DNA of 64,000 bases from Nostoc flagelliforme FACHB-838 (lineage in GTDB: Bacteria > Cyanobacteriota > Cyanobacteriia > Cyanobacteriales > Nostocaceae): positions 1 through 64,000 of the forward strand of contig NZ_JACJSI010000001.1 of the NCBI RefSeq assembly GCF_014698065.1, read 5' to 3'. The position numbers were made by a program, and so were the translations under genes. Below, piece by piece: positions 1-5,323 of the stretch; the stretch's first letter is position 1, and each line of letters opens with the position of its first letter. The notes below the pieces were generated by a model, which ran no database searches, was not told where the DNA came from, and saw only the letters and a program-made list of their open reading frames with translations.

Positions 1-162
1 GATGTTACATATCATACTTGCTATGAGCGTCAGTCTGACCTAATTGAACAGGTTTCAGTATTTCAACAACAAATTAATGCCTCTCCCAATACAGTAGCAG
101 ATCGTTTGTGGGTAACAACTCATCTCAAACCTGATGAGGAAAAACTACGGGTCTCAACCTAG
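1..162 (+). CDS. 3' end of an unrecognised gene (partial at the window edge)
   Basis: Frame 1 is open from the first base to a TAG at 160-162 and encodes 53 residues, beginning DVTYHTCYERQSDL and ending EEKLRVST. The composition (mixed polar residues, no low complexity) looks like real protein. I do not recognise the family; it does not look like the C-terminus of TnsC or TniQ as I recall them. It sits inside the CAST, so it may be cargo. The start lies outside the window. Confidence 0.4.
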   Translation, partial: DVTYHTCYERQSDLIEQVSVFQQQINASPNTVADRLWVTTHLKPDEEKLRVST

Positions 163-169
163 ACGAGGT

Positions 170-366
170 TTAACTGCTCAAATCTTCTAAAACTCCAGAG
201 ATCATTGTTTTCAATTGAGGAACATCCTCCTGAACCGCTTTCCAGATAACTTCTACATCTGTATCGAAATAATCATGAATCAGTTTATCTCACATTCCGG
301 CAATATCTCGTCAGGGAATATCAGGATATTGCCTTCTCACTGAATCCGGTAGCCGCTCCTCTACCG
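170..366 (-). pseudogene. Decayed fragment of a HepT-like (DUF86) toxin gene
   Basis: Read on the minus strand, this stretch gives a recognisable C-terminal half of a DUF86/HepT protein: PDSVRRQYPDIP, then DKLIHDYFDTDVEVIWKAV, then QEDVPQLK. Two TGA codons interrupt it, where the family normally has Trp after DIP and Arg before DKLIHDYF. The N-terminal half and any MNT nucleotidyltransferase partner are missing. HepT is the HEPN RNase of the HepT/MNT toxin-antitoxin system; the family motif RX4-6H overlaps the mutated Arg. It sits just downstream of cvkR in the CAST cargo and is probably the remnant of a cargo toxin-antitoxin module. Confidence 0.75.
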
Positions 367-813
367 CTCAAAGCTTCTGAGATTCTCTCGCAAGCGTTGA
401 TGAATGCGATCGCTCCAAAAAGGAATCACAGTTTGTCCCTGACAAAGTGCTTCTAGCGCCACTTGCTTGTCAAACTCTAACAATTGAAAAGGTTGTTCAG
501 GCGATCGCGTAGGTAATAACATGAGCCGCTTCATCTTTTCTTCGGGAAAAAACTCATCAAATAGCCAAGGTTCCTGTTCGCGCAGCGTTACCAATGCTGC
601 ATGGCAAACTTCAAAATTTAAACCAATTGACAGCAACTGCTCCATTACCGTTAACGCCAGTAGGTCAGCTTTAGAGTAGTAAACATTACGACCTTTCCCA
701 GTACTGTTAACCGTAGGTACTATAACTCCCTTCTCCCGCCAATACTGCAACTGGCGGCGAGAGCAATGAGTAATTTCTGCTGCTTCTGTGCTTGTGTAAA
801 ACTTTCCTTCCAT
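361..813 (-). CDS. cvkR: CvkR-type MerR-family repressor of the V-K CAST
   Basis: A 150-residue protein with an N-terminal MerR-type winged helix (MEGKFYTSTEAAEI, then RRQLQYWREKGVIVP and a GKGRNVYYSKADL wing). It lacks the long coiled coil and effector domain of classical MerR proteins. A small MerR-like gene divergent from cas12k is the hallmark of CvkR, which represses cas12k (and, as I recall, the tracrRNA) in Anabaena. The frame is open further upstream to 915, but that would overlap cas12k. The ATG at 813-811 is preferred because AGGA lies 8 nt upstream and homologs start with MEGKFYTS. The gene is divergent from cas12k, with a palindromic operator candidate between them. The MerR type is certain; the CvkR role rests on context. 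Confidence 0.9.
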   Translation of the reverse strand: MEGKFYTSTEAAEITHCSRRQLQYWREKGVIVPTVNSTGKGRNVYYSKADLLALTVMEQLLSIGLNFEVCHAALVTLREQEPWLFDEFFPEEKMKRLMLLPTRSPEQPFQLLEFDKQVALEALCQGQTVIPFWSDRIHQRLRENLRSFER

Positions 814-840
814 AAGAATCATCCTATAGAAGCATTTCCT

Positions 841-877
841 AAAACACATTATATTTTTGTAAAACATAATGTGTTTT
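841..877. promoter_or_regulatory. Palindromic operator candidate for CvkR in the cvkR-cas12k intergenic region
   Basis: Two 12-base arms, AAAACACATTAT (841-852) and ATAATGTGTTTT (866-877), form a perfect inverted repeat with a 13-base spacer. Inside it, 861-875 fits the pattern AnnACATnATGTnnT, which I remember as the published CvkR recognition motif. The motif starts 34 bases before the cas12k ATG and lies between the two divergent genes. Binding there could block the cas12k promoter or 5' leader, and might also autoregulate cvkR. The palindrome is seen directly; its assignment to CvkR is inference. Confidence 0.7.
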
Positions 878-894
878 TGTGATATTTTATTTTT

Positions 895-2829
895 ATGAGC
901 CAAATTACTATTCAATGTCGCCTAATTGCCAGTGAATCTACCCGCCAAAAACTTTGGAAGTTAATGGCAGAATTAAACACACCCCTAATTAACGAACTAC
1001 TTCAACAGCTTAGTAAACACCAAGATTTTGAGGAATGGCGAAAAAATGGCAAACTGCCGTCAATTGTTGTTAGTCAACTTTGCCAACCCCTGAAAACTGA
1101 CCCTAGCTTTACAGGTCAGCCCAGCCGCTTCTATCTATCAGCAATTCATGTTGTAGATTACATTTACAAATCTTGGTTAGCGATTCAGAAACGTCTACAG
1201 CAACAGCTAGATGGCAAGATCCGCTGGCTAGAAATGCTTAACAGCGATACTGAATTAGTAGAAATGAGCGATTGTAGCTTAGAAGTAATTCGTACCAAAG
1301 CTGCTGAAATTTTGGCAATGGCTACGCCAGAATCTGAATCTAATGCTCCTTTAACTAAAAAAAGTAAGACTAAAAAATCCAAAAAATCATCCGCTTCCGA
1401 TCCCGATCGAAGCTTATCTCATAAATTATTTGACACTTACCAAGAAACTGACGATATACTCAGCCGTAGCGCCGTCAGCTATTTGCTGAAAAATGGCTGC
1501 AAACTCAATGAAAAAGAAGAAGATCCAGAAAAATTTGCTAAACGCCGTCGTAAGCTAGAAATCCAAATTCAAAGGCTAATCGAAAAGCTAACAAGTCGAA
1601 TTCCTAAAGGTCGAGATTTAACTAATGCTAGATGGTTGGAGACACTGCTCACTACTACAACCACTGTTCCAGAAGACAATGCTGAAGCCAAACGCTGGCA
1701 GGATATTCTCTTAACCCGATCTAGTTCTGTCCCTTTTCCTCTGGTTTATGAAACGAACGAAGACCTAGTTTGGTCAACAAACGAAAAAGGTAGGTTATGT
1801 GTTCACTTCAATGGCTTAAGCGATTTAACTTTTGAGGTGTACTGCGATAGTCGTCAACTGCACTGGTTTAAACGCTTCTTAGAAGACCAACAAACAAAAC
1901 GCCAAAGCAAAAATCAGCATTCAAGTGGTTTGTTCACCCTCAGAAATGGTCGTCTAGCTTGGCAAGAATGTGAAGGTAAAGGCGAACCTTGGAATCTTAA
2001 TCACTTGAGTCTCTATTGCTGTGTTGACAATCGCCTCTGGACTGCTGAAGGAACAGAACAGGTTCGCCAGGAAAAAACTGATGAGATTACCAAATTCATC
2101 ACCAACATGAAGAATAAAAGCATGAAGGATAAAAGTGACCTCAGGGAAACACAGCTTGCTTTTATTAAACGTAAAGAATCAACGCTAACTCGAATTAACA
2201 AATCCTTTGAGCGTCCTAGTAAACTCCTTTACCAAGGTCAATCACACATTTTGGTTGGAGTCAGCCTGGGACTAGAAAAACCTGCAACTGTCGCCGTAGT
2301 AGATGCGATCGCAAACAAAGCCTTAGCTTACCGCAGCATCAGGCAATTACTAGGTGAAAATTACGAACTCCTAAATCGCCAGAGACGACAACAGCGATCT
2401 TTATCCCACGATCGCCACAAGGCACAGAAAAGCTTCTCTCCTAATCAATTTGGTGGATCTGAGTTAGGGCAGTATATAGACAGACTATTAGCTAAAGAAA
2501 TTATTGCGATCGCTCAAACTTACAAAGCCGACAGCATCGTTTTGCCTAAGCTAGGGGATATGCGGGAGATTGTCCAAAGTGAAATTCAAGCCATAGCCGA
2601 AGCAAAATGTCCTGGCTCTGTAGAAGTTCAGCAAAAATATGCCAAACAGTATCGAGTTAACGTCCATTCCTGGAGCTACGGCAGATTAATTCAAAGCATT
2701 CAAAGCAAAGCTGCTCAGGCAGGAATCATGATTGAAGCGGGAAAACAACCTATTCGAGGCAGTCCCCAAGACAAAGCAAAGGAATTGTCACTTTCTGCAT
2801 ACCATGAGCGCCTAGCTAGGCGAAGTTGA
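895..2829 (+). CDS. cas12k: Cas12k (C2c5), type V-K CRISPR effector of the CAST
   Basis: A 644-residue protein closely resembling ShCas12k (about 639 residues) along its whole length, from MSQITIQCRLIASES to the C-terminal AYHERLARRS. Residues about 452-470 (VGVSLGLEKPATVAVVDA) are the RuvC-I region without the catalytic Asp, and SIVLPKLGDMRE near 547 is the degenerate RuvC-II. This is therefore a naturally nuclease-dead effector that binds target DNA with crRNA and tracrRNA and recruits TnsC/TniQ/TnsB for insertion. A Lys/Ser-rich linker (KKSKTKKSKKSS) sits near residues 155-168. No strong Shine-Dalgarno sequence precedes the ATG. It is followed directly by the tracrRNA and CRISPR array. No frameshift is visible, so it looks functional. 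Confidence 0.97.
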   Translation: MSQITIQCRLIASESTRQKLWKLMAELNTPLINELLQQLSKHQDFEEWRKNGKLPSIVVSQLCQPLKTDPSFTGQPSRFYLSAIHVVDYIYKSWLAIQKRLQQQLDGKIRWLEMLNSDTELVEMSDCSLEVIRTKAAEILAMATPESESNAPLTKKSKTKKSKKSSASDPDRSLSHKLFDTYQETDDILSRSAVSYLLKNGCKLNEKEEDPEKFAKRRRKLEIQIQRLIEKLTSRIPKGRDLTNARWLETLLTTTTTVPEDNAEAKRWQDILLTRSSSVPFPLVYETNEDLVWSTNEKGRLCVHFNGLSDLTFEVYCDSRQLHWFKRFLEDQQTKRQSKNQHSSGLFTLRNGRLAWQECEGKGEPWNLNHLSLYCCVDNRLWTAEGTEQVRQEKTDEITKFITNMKNKSMKDKSDLRETQLAFIKRKESTLTRINKSFERPSKLLYQGQSHILVGVSLGLEKPATVAVVDAIANKALAYRSIRQLLGENYELLNRQRRQQRSLSHDRHKAQKSFSPNQFGGSELGQYIDRLLAKEIIAIAQTYKADSIVLPKLGDMREIVQSEIQAIAEAKCPGSVEVQQKYAKQYRVNVHSWSYGRLIQSIQSKAAQAGIMIEAGKQPIRGSPQDKAKELSLSAYHERLARRS

Positions 2830-2857
2830 CAAATATCTGAACCTTGATAATAAAATA

Positions 2858-3075
2858 ATTAATAGCGCCGCAGTTTATGCTGCTTGCAGCCTCTGAACTG
2901 TGTTAAATGAGGGTTAGTTTGACTGTAGCAATATAGTCTTGCTTTCTGACCCTAGTAGCTGCTCACCCTGATGCTGCTGTCTTCGGACAGGATAGGTGCG
3001 CTCCCAGCAATAAGGGCGCGGATGTACTGCTGTAGTGGCTACTGAATCACCTCCGAGCAAGGGGGAACCCTCCCC
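2858..3075 (+). ncRNA. tracrRNA of the type V-K CAST
   Basis: The stretch just after cas12k matches, to my recollection, the ShCAST tracrRNA nearly base for base: it begins AATTAATAGCGCCGCAG, continues through several stem-loops (GCTGCTTGCAGC, GACTGTAGCAATATAGTC, CTGTCTTCGGACAG) and ends AGGGGGAACCCTCCC. The 3' AACCCTCCC (3066-3074) is the anti-repeat and can pair with GGGAGGGTT of the CRISPR repeat. Length is about 218 nt; the exact ends are inferred from ShCAST. A small open frame on the opposite strand overlaps it and is an artefact. Confidence 0.92.
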
Positions 3076-3119
3076 AATTCTTGATTTGACGCACCAAAGA
3101 GAGGTCAAAATTCCGATCT

Positions 3120-3267
3120 AGGTTCGCGCACATCCTGAAAACCTTATCCTACAAGGAATTTATGAGTAAATTTCTTTTGTAGATAATTCAAAAATTACAT
3201 TCTGGGAGGCTATTTGATGAGGTTCGGGCAAGCCATATCTGACAACCTTACTGTACAAGGGTTTGAG
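3120..3267 (+). repeat. CRISPR leader with an imperfect direct repeat at exactly 100-bp offset
   Basis: Copy A (3120-3166) and copy B (3220-3267) share the framework AGGTTCGnGCA ... AACCTTA ... TACAAGG ... TTTnTGAG or TTTGAG. They lie between the tracrRNA and the first CRISPR repeat, and copy B ends 8 bases before repeat 1. No open frame is plausible. They may be leader elements carrying the array promoter, or a duplicated relic. The function is not known to me. Confidence 0.6.
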
Positions 3268-3275
3268 ATGATAGC

Positions 3276-3888
3276 GTTGCAACCGTCCTCCCAACAATGG
3301 GAGGGTTGAAAGGAGTGTATTCAACGAGACTTTGCCTTTCCCAGATGTTGCAACCGTCCTCCCAACAATGGGAGGGTTGAAAGGTGGCTATCGTCAAGAA
3401 ATATCAGAATCGCAACCTAGGTTGCAACCGTCCTCCCAACAATGGGAGGGTTGAAAGGGCAATGTTTGAACTTATTACTGGTGTGCCAGAAGTTGCAACC
3501 GTCCTCCCAACAATGGGAGGGTTGAAAGCAAATAGCATCGATTCAAACGATCGCCACTAGAGGTGTTGCAACCGTCCTCCCAACAATGGGAGGGTTAAAA
3601 GCTAATATCAAGATATGCGATCGCCCCCAAATCAAGGTTGCAACCGTCCTCCCAACAATTGGAGGGTTGAAAGTTTGATATTCTCCTTTGAGAGATGCAT
3701 AATTAATAGTTACAACCGTCCTCCCAGCAATGGGAGAGTTGAAAGGCCGAACGATTCAAAATTAGCGCATCTAACTCCCGTTGCAACCGTCCTCCCAGCA
3801 ATGGGAGGGTTCAAAGAACCCCGTCTCGACATTAAATTGAGGAAGCTTCACTTGTTATAACCCTCTTTCTAGCGATGGAGGGTGAAAA
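3276..3888 (+). CRISPR. CRISPR array of the V-K CAST: 8 good repeats and one degenerate repeat
   Basis: The 37-nt repeat starts GTTGCAACCGTCCTCCCAAC and ends GGGAGGGTTGAAAG. Copies begin at 3276, 3347, 3421, 3492, 3565, 3637, 3709 and 3780. The ninth (3854-3888) is strongly degenerate (GTTATAACCCTCTTTC...). Spacers 1-8 are 34, 37, 34, 36, 35, 35, 34 and 37 nt. Repeats 1-4 are identical; repeats 5-8 carry one to three substitutions, increasing toward the distal end, as expected for leader-proximal renewal. The repeat resembles that of Anabaena CAST. No cas1 or cas2 is nearby; V-K arrays depend on adaptation machinery elsewhere. Small open frames crossing the array are artefacts. Confidence 0.97.
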
Positions 3889-3922
3889 TTAGCTTGAGAT
3901 GAAACTGCCTTACCTGGATGAT

Positions 3923-3978
3923 GTTGTAATTGATTACCAAGAATGAGAGGGTTGAGAGCAAATCCCGCCATCGGCTTT
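3923..3978 (+). CRISPR. Delocalised homing crRNA: atypical repeat plus short tRNA-Thr-matching guide
   Basis: An isolated divergent repeat (3923-3958, beginning GTTGTAATTGATTACCAAG and ending GAGAGGGTTGAGAG) keeps the 3' GAGGGTTG handle that pairs with the tracrRNA. It is followed by CAAATCCCGCCATCGGC (3959-3975) and TTT. The tRNA-Thr gene reads CAAATCCCATCATCGGC, then TTT, on its coding strand (complement of 4388-4407): 18 of 20 match, with two adjacent mismatches at guide positions 9-10. The target is preceded by GTT (complement of 4408-4410), which fits the V-K PAM. This is the known homing arrangement of V-K CASTs. A short guide separated from the main array is diagnostic. Confidence 0.93.
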
Positions 3979-4007
3979 TAGATAAGGTCATTAAGCTGAA
4001 GTTATCC

Positions 4008-4137
4008 ATACAAGTTATTAAGTGGGTATGCAAAAATATTTATGTCATTGCCAACGAAGTGAAGCAATCTCAGACCCTTGCGACTGTTTCGCTTCGGGAC
4101 GCCATACTCGCAATGACAATATATTTTCAACTTGTAT
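4008..4137. repeat. Palindromic MITE-like element inside the CAST end
   Basis: Outer arms ATACAAGTT (4008-4016) and AACTTGTAT (4129-4137) enclose inner arms TGTCATTGC (4043-4051) and GCAATGACA (4110-4118), with AACGAAGTGAAGCAATC in between. The GTCATTGC...GAAGCAATC core resembles palindromic repeats seen widely in cyanobacterial genomes. It lies between the homing guide and the TnsB-site cluster and encodes nothing convincing. Confidence 0.6.
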
Positions 4138-4228
4138 GACTACTTAAAAGAGCTTTTTGAATTCAAAAGCGTAATAATAGGGGTTTAAATCTATCTAAGC
4201 TCCAATATAAATTGTTGCTTTTCAGAAA

Positions 4229-4341
4229 GACGACAATAAGTTGTCACCAATAAATATGGAAGGGAATACGAGGTTTGATGACAATAATTTGTCACGACGA
4301 CATTAATCTGTCACTGACGACAGATAATTAGTCACTGTACA
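4229..4341. mobile_element. CAST terminal end with four TnsB-like binding repeats and TGTACA tip
   Basis: Read inward from the tip, the end is TGTACA (complement of 4336-4341) followed by repeats of the form GTGACnnATTAnTGTCGTC. On the plus strand they occupy 4317-4335, 4296-4314, 4277-4295 and, after a gap, 4229-4247. This matches the left end of ShCAST as I remember it. TnsB binds such 19-20-bp repeats and joins the terminal 3' ends to target DNA. Under the ShCAST naming, this PAM-proximal end is LE; the LE label is from memory. Confidence 0.9.
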
Positions 4342-4389
4342 AATGCTTGATTTATGTCAAACTTGACTATCGAGCAATACTTTAATCAA

Positions 4390-4461
4390 AGCCGATGATG
4401 GGATTTGAACCCACGGCCTGCTGATTACGAATCAGCTGCTCTACCACTGAGCCACATCGGC
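4390..4461 (-). tRNA. tRNA-Thr (CGU anticodon), attachment site of the CAST
   Basis: The complement folds into a complete 72-nt tRNA: acceptor GCCGATG pairing with CATCGGC, D-arm GCTCAGTGGTAGAGC, anticodon arm GCTGA-TTCGTAA-TCAGC with anticodon CGT, and T-arm with GGTTCAAATCC. The unpaired discriminator base is T and no CCA is encoded. The CAST lies downstream of its 3' end, so the tRNA gene stays intact, as with other V-K insertions. Its 3' end is the protospacer of the homing guide. Confidence 0.96.
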
Positions 4462-4494
4462 GTACACAATCTAAGAGTATAACATGATTTAATC

Positions 4495-4788
4495 ATGGTA
4501 GATCAAAATCGCAAAAATAGGCTTAACCCTGAACAATATGCCAGCCTCAAAGCAGAAATAGCCGCTCCTTATAGGGGCTTACGCCAATTTATCTACATCG
4601 CTTTCGGTGCTTCTGGCTCAATTGGCGCATTCGTCTTTTTCTTCCAAGTGCTTGCCGGACGCAATGTTGAGACTGCAATGCCAAGTTTAGCCCTCCAACT
4701 AGGAATTGTTGCCTTAATGGTCTTTCTCTGGCGCTGGGAACAGCGTCGGCAACAACGCCCCCAATCGGGTAAAAATCCTAATTCTTGA
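4495..4788 (+). CDS. DUF3493 family membrane protein
   Basis: A 97-residue protein matching the cyanobacterial/plastid DUF3493 family, with the N-terminal LNPEQYASLKAEIAAPYRGLR signature region at about 10-30. Two hydrophobic segments follow (about 32-53 and 66-80) and the tail is Arg/Gln-rich (RWEQRRQQRPQ). In plants the family includes LPA3-like factors linked to photosystem II assembly. A role here in thylakoid biogenesis is only suggested by that relationship. The gene starts 34 bp beyond the 5' end of the divergently oriented tRNA-Thr. Confidence 0.8.
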   Translation: MVDQNRKNRLNPEQYASLKAEIAAPYRGLRQFIYIAFGASGSIGAFVFFFQVLAGRNVETAMPSLALQLGIVALMVFLWRWEQRRQQRPQSGKNPNS

Positions 4789-5256
4789 AGAGAGAAATTT
4801 TAGCTAGTTAATTTTTGACTGCTTTCTTTTGATATATCTTTAATATTCTTCAAATTTATCAAAACAGAATTCAGGAGTCAGGAGTCAGAATTCAGTATGA
4901 ATTCTGTACGACTGGTGGATGAATCTAGGGGTTTAAGACCCCCGCTAAATCTTCTCTTTCAGAGACGCACTTGCGTTCATTTAGCGGTCTACAATGAGTG
5001 GCGGGTCTGAATCCCCCACTCATTGATTCTGACTCCTGGATTCTGGCTTCTGGGTTCTTCTTCAATAATGCTTTTATGAAGATTAAAATATCAAAAGAGA
5101 AAAAATAAAAAAATTATTAGGAAATCCGAAAAAGCAAAAACTTCTGAGAAGATATAAATCGTTGAAACGGGGTCAGCCAGTATAAAGACTGTGACTATAA
5201 ACCCAATCACATTCAAATGGGGTCAGCTATATTTAAAGACCCCTAGAATTAAAAAA
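4789..5256. repeat. Gene-free region with folded dispersed repeats
   Basis: No gene is recognised. Positions 4926-5027 hold a folded repeat: AGGGGTTTAAGACCCCCGC, then GCGGGTCTGAATCCCCCA, related to a copy near 40551. Flanking direct/inverted low-complexity runs (GGAGTCAGGAGTCAG, then CTGACTCCTGG) bracket it. Two copies of GGGGTCAGC followed by an A/T stretch and AAAGAC occur at 5168-5189 and 5221-5242. Confidence 0.55.
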
Positions 5257-5270
5257 CTACTATATTGGAA

Positions 5271-5306
5271 GCGCCAGACCAATAATTTATTAGTCTGGCG
5301 CTTTCA
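5271..5306. terminator. Strong hairpin, probable terminator of the SLH-protein gene
   Basis: Arms AAGCGCCAGAC (5271-5281) and GTCTGGCGCTT (5295-5305) form a perfect 11-bp stem with a 13-base loop, 18 bp beyond the stop codon of the minus-strand SLH gene. On the minus strand the T-run after the stem is weak, so rho-independent function is likely but not certain. Confidence 0.65.
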
Positions 5307-5323
5307 ATTTGCTAACTAGGCAT

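Larger units (their letters stand above)
1..4341. mobile_element. Type V-K CRISPR-associated transposon (CAST), attachment-site-proximal part; other end outside the window
   Basis: This stretch holds a contiguous set of V-K CAST parts: cvkR, cas12k, tracrRNA, CRISPR array, a separate tRNA-directed guide and a TGTACA-terminated end with repeated TnsB-like sites. The boundary at 4341 is supported by its distance from the tRNA-Thr target: the PAM-proximal protospacer base is 4407, so the first base outside the element (4342) is 66 bp away. A 5-bp target duplication would be AATGC (4342-4346), but its partner copy is outside the window. No tnsB, tnsC or tniQ is visible here. In known V-K elements they lie further inside, so they should be left of position 1. 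This is inference from the described family. Confidence 0.88.

Noticed and set aside
1..360. tnsB, tnsC or tniQ genes in the left part of the CAST
   Set aside because: Both strands were read; only an unknown ORF tail and a HepT fragment are present.
814..915. Longer N-terminus for CvkR (up to 34 extra residues)
   Set aside because: It would overlap cas12k and the operator palindrome, lacks a ribosome-binding site, and homologs start at MEGKFYTS.
2914..3108. 64-residue open frame opposite the tracrRNA
   Set aside because: It lies entirely on a well-matched tracrRNA; no protein features.
3615..4139. Open frames through the CRISPR array and homing guide (81 and 69 residues)
   Set aside because: They run across repeats and spacers and contain no recognisable protein sequence.
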